Assembly (NCBI RefSeq): GCF_022539665.2
Contig: NC_081336.1
Coordinates: forward strand, 1,054,001 to 1,118,000
Length of the DNA stretch: 64,000 nucleotides
Origin: Daphnia carinata
Lineage: Eukaryota; Arthropoda; Branchiopoda; Diplostraca; Daphniidae
Reading direction: 5' to 3'
Numbering within the stretch: the first letter of the stretch is position 1; every line of letters begins with the position of its first letter. The notes under the pieces were generated by a model. It saw nothing but the letters and a program-made list of their open reading frames with translations, was not told the DNA's origin and did not search any database. The position numbers were made by a program, and so were the translations under genes. Below, in pieces: positions 1-9,953 of this stretch.

Positions 1-1059
1 CGACCGGTTATCTCTTTTCGTGACCTAAAGGTCTTGTTAGTCCTGTGGCCTATGCTCATGTCTGTGCGAAGTTTATTATGCCAACGATGTGGCGATCGCT
101 GATGCCCTCCATGATGGTGGTGATGATGATGCCGACTACCGTCTACGTATTCACGTGACCTCCTCTTACCGCCGTAGTTCAGGTGATACTGACTGTTGCG
201 AGCTTTGTTTATGGCCTGTAAAGCTATATCGGGGATTGTTTGCCCATCAGTGGTAATAGGCACTATAATAATTTCTAATTTAAAAAAAAAAAATTATGTT
301 GAATTTTGATTCAATAATTTAGAAACCAATCGCAAAATTTAATTACCTGGATCGCTCATGTTGAGTTTCTCAGAGCTTCTGCTTTTGTAGTCCATAATTT
401 TATGCATATCTTTCGGATCACGTTCCTCATGATAGATAACTTCTTCTTTTTGCGAGTAGATACTATCGTCGTTGGAATCTGTCCGATCTTGCCTCGGGAT
501 TAAAGCGATTAGAGAAACGATCACGCACGTTACTAGGCAACCGAAACCGATGCAAGAAGAAAGAAGAGCGTCACCAAGGACGCACGCCGCCCCCAACCAA
601 CATCCAGCGAACGCTCCACTGAACGTAGCCGCTAATCCAACATGAATTGCTTCTCGTGACTTCCATTGCGATCGAGTTCGTCGAGCTGTCCGATAGACCA
701 GCAATAAGACGACGCCAATTAGTAAAGCTGGATACAGCATCATCAATAACTGGTCGTGAATGGTCAGCACGCAGATCTTTCGAGCGCTGCGTAGGACGTA
801 GGCTATGCTGATTACGAGTTGATTCAACACAACGAAGAAGATTAACAACCATTGAAGGAAGATGTGGGCTCGCATTGTGTGCTGGATGATCCTGGACAGC
901 AATCCTGCAGCCAATAGAGCGTAAGCGACTCCGGGTCCGATGAAAAGCATCCGGCACGATCCATCGTTCAATGGAACAGCAGCCACGATTGATATTGAAG
1001 CCAAAAAAATCAAACCGAATAGAAATGGGATTTGCAACCATGGTAGGAGGGATGATTTC
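1..1059 (-). CDS. Class C-type 7TM receptor, boss/GPRC5-like (3' part, runs off window)
   Basis: Two exons are seen: 1059..347, then 262..1, which is still open at the window edge. The large exon encodes six hydrophobic segments. They fit TM2-TM7 of a class C G-protein-coupled receptor: a first segment after RKSS, a conserved Cys-Arg start of TM3 (SCRMLF), a Cys in the loop before TM5 (KICVL), then TM6 and TM7. The spacing of the first segments resembles GPRC5 and Drosophila bride of sevenless. The tail is polar, with EEVIYHEE and a run of seven histidines (about 105-127). TM1 and the extracellular part must lie in upstream exons that I could not place. A candidate exon at 1370-1423 does not join in phase. 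Membrane receptor; ligand unknown. The family call is inferred from the TM pattern, not from a diagnostic motif. Confidence 0.55.
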
Positions 1060-2675
1060 CTATTTGAATTGTATTAAAACAATGATACTGTTATTGCTAT
1101 AAAAGGTTTTTTAACGTCTCAGTACGAGAACCGCTATACGTTCTGTACGTTTGCTGTCAGGCGTGAACGAGATCTGTTAAGTGTACGTTTTTTTACAAGA
1201 CAAAATGGCAGTTACCTTGACGAAGACGGTTTGATCCAAAAACAAAAGCAGATGACTGTGTACAATAAAAGCGAGCACAGAGTGATGACGGACATGGCTA
1301 TAGAGGAATTAAACATAAGATAAATGTTATTCTAATTGAACTAAAAAAATTGTTTTCAACTTACCTAGTAATGGCGTAGCCCAAGAATCCTCACGGAAGA
1401 CACCTTTGAACGCGTCCAATGCCATAGCAAGTTCACTTTAAAGTTAGCCTCGATTGGAAGAGACGACACAAAAAACTTGTTTCCTTCCGTTTGAAAGAAA
1501 ACTCGTGTTAAGTTCCCATCGTTTCGTTGTTTTCCTGATACTGCACCGTCTTCTAACAGATTCTGAAAGCAACCCCGTCGAGCAATTATGGTCGACAGGG
1601 CAAACAGTACCAATTAAACATGAAAAAACATGTTTCTCGCATGCAGCAAATGAAATTTTTTCAACGGAAACGACGTGAATGTCTTGAAATAAACGAGTCT
1701 TAAAGCACTACACTTTTTTCTTGAACGTACGAAAAATGTATCCACGTTCACATGAGACTCGTTCTCTTCGGACTGGCCAACACTTGCACGAATATCGGTA
1801 CTTTTTACCGTGCCCGTTGCTCACCGCAGAACAGCCTACGGCTCCTAATAAAATGACTGCCCTCCCTCGGCTTTTTTTGACGACCGAGACTTCCGTGTTG
1901 TTTTCTCCATTTTTCTTTTTTTTTCTGAACGCTGTAGTGATGATGCACAACGTGAACAACTCCCTTGAGGGTGGGATAAGAATAATGGAATCATGCTACG
2001 TCTACACAATTCTATCTATTACACCCTGAAGGGGAACGATTTTCAAAAGATTTTTCAAAGAGATTCATAAGTGTGTGCTCGCAGATCAGAGGAACTTGGT
2101 TTGATTAAAAAGAATTTTCCGTATCTGCGCGGTTGGAATAGTTGAAATAGAGGACAGATAATAGTGGACTGAATAACATGGATGCTCATGGGAGGATTTG
2201 AAAGCAAACACTAAAGGAAAGCAGATGGCTTTCGGCGCAAAGTAAACGTTCGTTGAACTGAAAGTTAAAAGAAAGTACGTGTAATGAAATGCCTTCATAA
2301 AAGGAGAAATGGTCTTAGATCTATCACGCGTGTTGAGACAGATCGGACCCAGAATGATTGATGATTTGTACCATGGAATTAATTAAGTTAACTGATAGCC
2401 CTCAGCACCGGGTTCGTCAGTCTTCGGGACTACGACTCACCCGGGTTTTAAGTGATAAAAATGAAACACAAAACCCGATTCCACTAACGGTTCCTAAACT
2501 TGTGGGCGGAATAGACGACCCGATTACTGTCAAGTGGGGCCAACCGGTGCAACGCGTCCATTAATGCGCTGGTATAAAGTCTAGAAGAGGCTTCGGATTC
2601 GTCGTTGTTTTCGCGCCTTTTGCATTCCAGAATGAAAAGAAATTGATGAAAGGGTATTGTGAATGGCTAACAGAA
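1060..2675. other. Intergenic or undetected 5' exons
   Basis: This should contain the 5' exons of the minus-strand receptor and the promoter of CDC45. Short open frames occur (for example 1708-1959 minus and 2358-2564 plus), but none has a recognisable domain or a convincing pair of splice sites. I see no repeat or RNA gene here. Confidence 0.4.
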
Positions 2676-5195
2676 ATGTACGTCAGTGACCTAAAACGAG
2701 AGTTTTATGATGTTATTCTGGGAAAAGTAGGAATGTTTTTGTTTTCTTGTATTGGATTCAAGTAACGTCTTACTTATGTTTATCCTTTAGCGTGTCCTGA
2801 TCTTCGTTAATTTCGACGTGGATGCTATTGCCTCCTGTCGAATTCTGCAGTACTTGTTGCTTTGTGATTCAATAAGCTACTCAATAATTCCTGTGCAGAA
2901 CCACAGTGATCTCATTTCAGCCTATAAAGAAAGCTGTGAACAGGTTGAAATGCATTTCTATTGATTGGCAGTTGCAGTGGTAAACACAATCTTTGTTACT
3001 ACAGTCGAACCATATTATTCTTATAAACTGTGGGGGAACTCTGGATATTGTTGAAACATTAGAACCAACTGAGGAAAAGGTGTTCTTTATTGCTGATTCT
3101 CATCGTCCTTACGATGTTTGTAACATCTATAATGATGGACAGGTACACATTGTAAGGTTTAATAAATCTCTTTGTCTGCTAATGATAGTGATTATTTAGG
3201 TTTGTTTGTTGGGTAAGTCTAGTGAGAAGGAAGAAATTCCATCTTATGAAGACATTTTTGGAAATGATGATGACGATGAGGTAATTCATTCAGAAGTATA
3301 TTATCTATGAAATGAAATGTTCATCTTTTCAAAACATTAGAGTAGCGACCATTTAGATGGAGAAGAAAGTGATGAAGACGAAGGTGATGAAGAAGAAATT
3401 CGTGAGTCCAAATCAAAACGTCAGAAATTGGATCCTGCTGAAATAGTTATGCGTCGCAGAGAAAAAAGGCTGTGGCATGAGAAAAGAAAAGAGATTTTGT
3501 TCAACTACATGCAATTTTCTTTTTATTCTTCATCGGTAAGCTCAGACAAATAATCAAATATGTTTCATGTCATTGGTTTGATTTTCTCATTCCTTGTCTA
3601 GACTGCACTTCTTATGTTTGAACTTGCTTGGAAATTATCTCGCGACAGCAATGACCTGCTATGGTGACTTACCACTTTTTCTTCAGAATGTCAATTTTAA
3701 TATTAAATGAATTATTCCCCATTATGATAGGTGGGCTATAATCGGGGTAGGCGAGCAGCAGCTTCTAGGTAAAGTTGATTCCAAAACTTCGGTGCTTGAC
3801 AATGGCAAATTACAAAGCCATATGATTCGACTGGCTCATTTATCGCAACATGGAGGAGATTCGGCAGGAACCAAGGACGCGCTTTATATTACCCACGAAA
3901 AAGAGTTACACTCCCTTTTTATCATTCCATTGTACGTAATTATGACTGACTATTTTAATATTATCTTTCAGTTTAAGTTTGTCAATGTATCGGCACTGGA
4001 GTTTATTGGAAAGCTTGAAGTACACTCCTCAAACAGCCAGTCATTTTCATCTTTGGACATTGAAAGGAGAAAAAAAACTCAATGAGTTTCTAGCGGAATT
4101 AGGGTAACTGAGTTTATTAGTTTATTTTATTCTTCTTGGTAATTGTCGTGTTAATTTTTCTTTTCCTTATGATAGGCTGCCACTGTCCCAGTGTCGTCAA
4201 AAATATAACTCGATGGATATCGAGTTGCGCAATGATCTCCGTTCTATTTTCCAGAAAAAAGTAGAGAAATATGACTTAGAGGACCTCATTGAATACAGCT
4301 TCAATTCCCAATATGGGTTCCGCCCCAAAAATTCGGCTAGTGACTTTGTCTTCGCCCTTTTAGCTCTGCTAGATTCAGCCGAAAGGGATAAGGATCCAGC
4401 CGATGCATTTCATGATGCACTGGAATGTCTATCAAAGTATGAAATTTTAAAGGGATTTCACCCAGTCTAGCAATTCTAATAAACCTCGCAACATTCGTTT
4501 TCCCTTTCAGCTCGAAAATGGACGCCGTTTATAGAGGAATAGAATTGGCCAAGCTACAGCAAATAGCAATTGGAAAAGAAGTTCACGCTTGTCTAGACAT
4601 GGGCCATGTGATTAATGCAGGACCTTGTTTATACGCAGTTATACAAGACGTAACTAGAATACTTCGCAGCCGCCTGTGGCATAAAATAGTAGATTGTAAA
4701 ATTTTACAATACAGGGGACGCCGGATGCCAAATACTATGGCCATCCACACAGCTTGTTGATGCTGGGCCAATTTCTTCTCAAGGCACACATTTCGCGAGC
4801 CCGAGGTCGTGGATTGAGAGCGAGAGAGCTACCCCTCATCATTTCCGCCCCGTCGGCCACACGACCTTCTTATTGCCTTTTGTTGGGCTTGCCACCTTTA
4901 TCTCTGGATTCCCCAAAGAAGTAAGTTTTCGATATTCATTTTGTATGCAAATCTCCCACTTTTTTAAATATTTTTTATAGCTTGATTGGTAAAGCCTTTG
5001 AGCAAGCAGCTGAAAATACCCAAACAGAGATAACGTCTGTATTTTTTGACTCCTCCGGTACGACATTTTCCTTCCACTTTTCCCATTAGAAAGTTTTTCT
5101 AATTGATTTTATTTTTGTTCGACATGGCAGTGATCGAGATCATTTCAGAATTCCGAAGCAACTTTCTAGATTCGTTGTTTTCACTTCTCGAATAA
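2676..5195 (+). CDS. CDC45: CDC45, replicative helicase (CMG) subunit
   Basis: Replication initiation factor that joins MCM2-7 and GINS to form the CMG helicase in the nucleus. Thirteen exons: 2676-2726, 2791-2943, 3005-3142, 3200-3280, 3341-3535, 3602-3663, 3731-3904, 3972-4103, 4176-4436, 4511-4649, 4715-4920, 4981-5057, 5131-5195. They give about 577 residues, close to the usual 560-570. Recognisable blocks: N-terminal MYVSDLKREFYDV, the DHH-like VNFDVDA, ILINCGG and FFIADSHRPYDVCNIYND. These are followed by a very acidic insert (DDDDE, EESDEDEGDEEE) and basic KSKRQK. Then come LLWWAIIGVG, YRHWSLLESL, FLAELGLPL, YGFRPKNSASDFV, and C-terminal IGKAFEQAAE and FLDSLFSLLE. The start Met matches the family N-terminus. 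The exon 7 donor at 3905 (GTTACA) is weak; the stronger GTACGT at 3933 would insert extra residues. The family alignment favours 3904. Confidence 0.95.
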
Positions 5196-6367
5196 TATGG
5201 ATTTACCTGCAAGTCGACTGGAAAGATTTTAGTGATTCATATCAAATACGCATTTTCCTTTGTTTGTGTACGTGCGTTACATGATTTTAAAATGTTGTGT
5301 AGAATTTTTTCGATTTTTTTGTGCAAATTATATATGATGGTCTATAATTCATTTCTAGTTGAACCACATTTTGATGATCTGTTCTTCTGCTTTTAGGACC
5401 ATATCGCAGCAATCAGTTGTGCTAGTTATCGTTCCAAAAATTGATTTACGTAACGCCCGACTTCCGAAAAATGGCGGTTGCCAGTACGCTACAGCGCTAG
5501 CGTGATGCAGCAGAAATATTCGGTGAGTGTATGGTGGAGAACTAACTAGAAATCTGCCCGCTGGATGGCGATAGCAGCAGAACAAAAAAGGCCGATATTT
5601 TACGGGGGGGGGGGGGAGACGGGAGAAAACAGTTTGCCATACAGAAGGAGGAAATAACGTGGATTGCATCAAACTTAACTATTTGGCCACCCAAGTGTGA
5701 ATATATTTTACTTTGACAATTATTTTATTTTGCTACTATGTTTTGTAAACTGCAATTATTCCCGACATTGTTGTGTTGCATTTTAGGTCTACTCTTACGT
5801 GATCCATACCTGATCCTGTGTTTTAAAGTGATCTGCTTTCACAGCTACATTTCTGTGTTCTTTTCCGTTGGTCTATGGTTCTGAATTGAGGCAGGTATAT
5901 GTATTTTGCTATGTCACTAAGTACTATAGGGAAGGGAATAACTGAATTTATTGAGATCTTACTATGATTCTCCTGATATCCATCTCAACAGGTTTTTATT
6001 TGCTTTTCAACATCTGATTCTAAACAATGCTCTTTTCGGAAACTAAAGATTGTGTGAAGATGAAACATGCCTCCATCCCAAGCAGAAGAAACCCAAGTTG
6101 CAACCTCAATCCACATGAGGAAAAAAAAAATTTGGTGGCCCTTGACGAAAGCAATTTGCTGGTAGCTCCCATTCAGGTAAGGGTATCACAGTTCTTTTCA
6201 AATTATTCCTGTCATTGTGGTAGAGTGCCATTAAAACAATATTAACAGAACTTCGTTACAGAAGTGTCAATATCAACTGACACACAAGCTTGCTGATTTG
6301 GTTTGAAGATTATGGGCAAGTGAAAGAGGATCGTAATAACACCTCCATCTCTGCTACAGCCAGTTTT
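5196..6367. other. Intergenic, with poly-G run and exon-like scraps
   Basis: Downstream of CDC45. Holds a run of 13 G at about 5604-5616 and no intact gene. Near 6130-6179 an open stretch (NLVALDESNLLVAPIQ) ends at a good donor (CAG/GTAAGG). It may be a relic exon that continues into the left arm of the inverted repeat. I could not identify the parent gene. Confidence 0.4.
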
Positions 6368-7302
6368 TATCATACATGGGAACACAACTATCAACAATGC
6401 AAGATACCATTGGTGCTAATTTATCTGTCAAGAGCCTTACAGAATGTTCATTTGCAATTTGTATGTCCTTTCCCAAGCTTCTGCCAGAAATTGTAAGGTA
6501 TGAAATATGTATATGAAAAAAGAGTTTTTATGCTTAATGGAGTTTTACTATCTTATTATAGATTAATAATAAATTTTGATCTGAAAAGGTTCCTTGTTTG
6601 GGGCAACATACTGAATGAAGTATTATGATTGGATACACTACATGGAATTTCCATACTTTATTCACATTCTCATTTAAAAACGGTATTTAATATTTTAAAA
6701 AATTGAAGTGCATATCTGGGCTCCCTTCCTTTCCGTAGCCCCGTTTCCCCTTGACTCATAATAAGCCCGTAGGGGGTCATGCCCCTACTGTACGGTATAT
6801 ATAAAAATAACATATACCGAGGTTTGGAGGGCTCTGGCCGGAAAGGGGACGTGGGGGTCCGCTTAGTCCGATGAAGTGTTCACGGAGGGCTACGTGGCAA
6901 CCCACAAATCCGAACTAAAGGTTAATCGCTCCAGTAAAAATGTTCCAAATCTTCGGCTCTTCTTCCGGCTTCTCTTAGCCAATCACCGGGTAATCTCCCC
7001 GGTGGGTCAACAAGGCAGTGTCTCCCCCTGCCTGGGTTGACGGCAACTTTTGAAAGGGCTATTATGCCTTTTTAAAGTTGCAAAAATATTTCTATTGTGC
7101 AGAGAATTGTCAATAAATTTTTTTTTATAAAATATTTTTTGCAAAATTTGCTTCCTTCATTGTCTGCTTTCGCTGTGTTCACACGTTACATTTATCAATT
7201 TTTTTTTTTTTTATTGAGCTTGCTCAATTCACCTTTACTGTTTTTGTTAAGCATTGGGCCACATTTGATGGTTAGCATTGTTTCCATTGGTTAATCGTTT
7301 AT
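6368..7302 (+). repeat. Left arm of long inverted repeat
   Basis: This stretch recurs in reverse complement at about 7855-8835. The inner approximately 770 bases (about 6530-7302) match closely. They include the same short translated stretch starting MQRIVNKFFFIKYF, read on the plus strand here and on the minus strand in the other arm. The outer part (about 6368-6530) matches more loosely. The arm carries small palindromes, such as GTAGGGGGTCATGCCCCTAC near 6772 and caccgggtaatctccccggtg near 6984. An exon-like open stretch near 6395-6495 ends at a splice-like GTAAGG. The class is unknown; a foldback element or an inverted duplication would both fit. Confidence 0.85.
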
Positions 7303-7327
7303 CTGATCATTAGATTTCACTTTTTGA

Positions 7328-7393
7328 TTCATTAGGGAATCGAACCCTGGATGTTCGGCATATCGAACCAATGCTCTACCAATGAGCCATGAA
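7328..7393 (-). pseudogene. tRNA-like sequence, Ile(GAT)-like, degenerate
   Basis: On the minus strand: a D arm GCTCATTGGTAGAGC, a 5-bp anticodon stem TTGGT/GCCGA with two wobble pairs, a 7-base loop with GAT at the anticodon position, and a T arm AGGG-TTCGATT-CCCT. The ends pair (TTCAT/ATGAA, extendable to 8 bp with flanking bases). The base before the anticodon is C instead of the nearly universal T, and the length (66) is short. It is therefore probably a pseudogene or tRNA-derived repeat, not a working tRNA. Confidence 0.5.
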
Positions 7394-7515
7394 TCATATG
7401 ATGTCAAGTTGGCTTTTTTCTTGTCAATTACGGACATGCATTTATACTAAGAATAAAACTGAATGCAATGCTGCAATAATCGTTTCTACATTTATTCTGC
7501 TTCAGTTTTAAACAT

Positions 7516-7578
7516 CTACTGAGATTTGAACCTAGGGTAACAGATATCGCAGCTAAAGGCTCTACCACAGAGCTATGG
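7516..7578 (-). pseudogene. tRNA-like sequence, heavily degenerate
   Basis: On the minus strand there is an A-box-like GCTCTGTGGTAGAGC and a B-box-like TAGGTTCAAATCTCA about 30 bases later. The middle does not form a clean anticodon stem. Probably a decayed tRNA-derived sequence. It lies in the loop of the inverted repeat with two similar elements. Confidence 0.4.
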
Positions 7579-7681
7579 ACCTTATGAAACTAATAGACAG
7601 ATAAATATATACTTGTGAAAGACTGCATAAACATCCTAGACGGTAACATATGATATGCGATAATAAAAAATATAGATATAT

Positions 7682-7747
7682 CTCGTGGCTCAATGTTAGA
7701 GCATCGGCGTTGCACGCTGAATGTCTGGGGATCGGTTCCCATACGAG
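7682..7747 (+). pseudogene. tRNA-like sequence, Ala(TGC)-like
   Basis: On the plus strand: CTCGT...ACGAG ends pair, D arm GCTCAATGTTAGAGC, a 5-bp anticodon stem TCGGC/GCTGA, and a 7-base loop GTTGCAC giving anticodon TGC with T33 and A37 in place. The T loop (ATCGGTT) departs from TTCRANN and the total is 66 bases. It could be a divergent tRNA, but position and company suggest a tRNA-derived repeat. Confidence 0.45.
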
Positions 7748-7854
7748 TAAAATATAATACAAATACAAAATTACTTCTGAAAATATCCATGTTACACGTT
7801 GTTCCTTGAATCGAAGTTGAAGAATTCAAAGAGTGCAATAAATAATAATTGAAT

Positions 7855-8835
7855 ACTTACAGATAAACGATTAACCAATGGAAACAAATGCTTACAATCA
7901 AATGTGGCCCAATGCTTAACAAAAACAGTAAAGGTGAATTGAGCAAGCTCAATAAAAAAAAAAAAAAAAAGTTGATAAATGTAACGTGTGAACACAGCGA
8001 AAGCAGACAATGAAGGAAGCAAATTTTGCAAAAAATATTTTATAAAAAAAAATTTATTGACAATTCTCTGCACAATAGAAATATTTTTGCAACTTTAAAA
8101 AGGCATAATAGCCCTTTCAAAAGTTGCCGTCAACCCAGGCAGGGGGAGACACTGCCTTGTTGACCCACCGGGGAGATTACCCGGTGATTGGCTAAGAGAA
8201 GCCGGAAGAAGAGCCGAAGATTTGGAACATTTTTACTGGAGCGATTAACCTTTAGTTCGGATTTGTGGGTAGCCACGTCGCCCTCCGTGAACACATCATC
8301 GGACTGCGCGGACCCCCACGTCCCCTTTCCGGCCAGAGCCCTCCAAACCTCGGTATATGTTATTTTTATATATACCGTACAGTAGGGGCATGACCCCCTA
8401 CGGGCTTATTACGAGTCAAGGGGAAACGGGGCTACGGAAAGGAAGGGAGCCCAGATATGCACTTCAATTTTTTAAATATTAAATACCGTTTTTAAATGAG
8501 AATGTGAAAAAGTATGGAAATTCCATGTAGTGTATCCAATCATAATACTTTATTCAGTACCTTGCCCCAAACAAGGAACCTTTTCAGATCAAAATTTATT
8601 ATTAATCTATAATAAGATAGTAAAACTCCATTAAGCATAAAAACTTTTGATTCATATATATATTTCTTACCTTATATGATTCGTGAGTTGATTGCTTAGC
8701 ATATTCTTCTGAGAGAAGCTTCGGAAGAGACACTGCAAATCATAACATACTTAATATATACACGTACAACATACGACACGTCCCATTGGAGCTTGCATCG
8801 TTGATAGATGTTCCCAGAATAAACAAAATCCTTTC
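7855..8835 (-). repeat. Right arm of long inverted repeat
   Basis: Reverse complement of about 6368-7302. The two arms enclose a unique loop of about 550 bases (7303-7854). Relative to the left arm there are scattered substitutions and, near 8665-8705, about 30 extra bases. The exon-like segment seen in the left arm is present here with a frame change, so this copy is more decayed outside the inner 770 bases. Both arms contain a conserved block around 8100-8450 with several hairpins. Confidence 0.85.
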
Positions 8836-9953
8836 CTATTGAATAGGAAAGAGTTTACATAGATAATACATAATTATTTAAAAGCTTTATTTTTACTTAC
8901 AAGTACATTTTAAGAAGAAGAAATTGGTCCTTGAATTGTTAGTGAATAAGAACCTAATCCGTTAATGTAACACCTGCAACATCAACCCTGAATCTCAATT
9001 AAAAACCAAAATTCCAATTAGACAACTAAATGGCAAACCTAGAGCAAATAAGGATAATATTGGCCGTGTCATGTATGTGAAAGTGTTACTTTAAAATAAA
9101 CTTGCAGACAAGCTGTCATTTGTAATTAGGCAATCATTTCACTCATTCTTAGGTCAAGATAAATTTAATAAGAAACACAACCTCACCTCAACTTGGAATG
9201 TGATTGACAAATCATGAAAATTGACACTTTTGCTGCCAACCTCTCTTACATCTGGGATGGCTGGCCACAATGAGAATCTTTTCAAATTCACGACAACCAT
9301 TCAGCTATGAAAAGAAAGAAAATGTGTCAAAATAAAACATTTTTGCTGATTAATTTTATGTTTAGCTCACATAAGGATGTTTTAGTAGAGAAATACTGGC
9401 ATGGGAAATCAAAGCAGTATCTGGCCATTTTACAGTAGAGCAATGTGGTTGAGCACTCTCTGAAATCTGAATGGATTAAAAAAATTTGTTTGGTTAATGT
9501 TGAAGTATAGGTTAAATTCAACATGGAACTGTCAATTCATGGTTTACTCGGCATTGAAAGAGAGCACTTTGGCATTTCTGTTACAAGTGTTCCATCTTTT
9601 TTGCTAGTGAAACATAAAATGAAGCATTTCCCATTGAACACTCTTAGAGAAAATGAATGTAGCCTTTTTACAATTTATTAAACTGTTGATATTACGAATC
9701 TGAATAAAATAACGGAACTCCCATCACTATCAATTAAGATATCCAAACAATATCTATCAATCCACTATTACAAACCTCTGTTCCTTGTCTTACACTGCTT
9801 GGTACATACCAAAAGAATAGTGAATGCTAATTTACGGTAAAATGCGAATCCGACAATTAGTTATTTAATTAACGAAACGTAACAACATAAGAAAGTTCGG
9901 ACTGCTGTCTACCAAAACCCAAGAGAGGAAATTAGATCTACATTGTTGCCAGT
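8836..9953. other. AT-rich intergenic, nothing recognised
   Basis: No open frame with a recognisable domain and no credible exon was found. It lies between the inverted repeat and the 3' end of the PHD-finger gene. Confidence 0.5.

Noticed and set aside
1365-1613. MALDAFKGVFREDSWATPLL at about 1370-1423 as first exon of the receptor
   Set aside because: It ends at a good donor but in phase 1, while the next exon needs phase 2, and it has no signal or TM content.
6870-6930. Hammerhead ribozyme-like CCGATGAAGTG in the repeat arm
   Set aside because: The core is not CUGAUGA, and the required GAAA and cleavage-site strands are not in place in either arm.
7328-7747. Functional tRNA genes
   Set aside because: Short length, altered T loop or missing T33, and location inside a repeat argue for degenerate or tRNA-derived sequences.
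7097-8073. Matching short frames (MQRIVNKFFF...) in both inverted-repeat arms as a gene
   Set aside because: They are AT-rich, end in homopolymers, and exist only because the arms are inverted copies.
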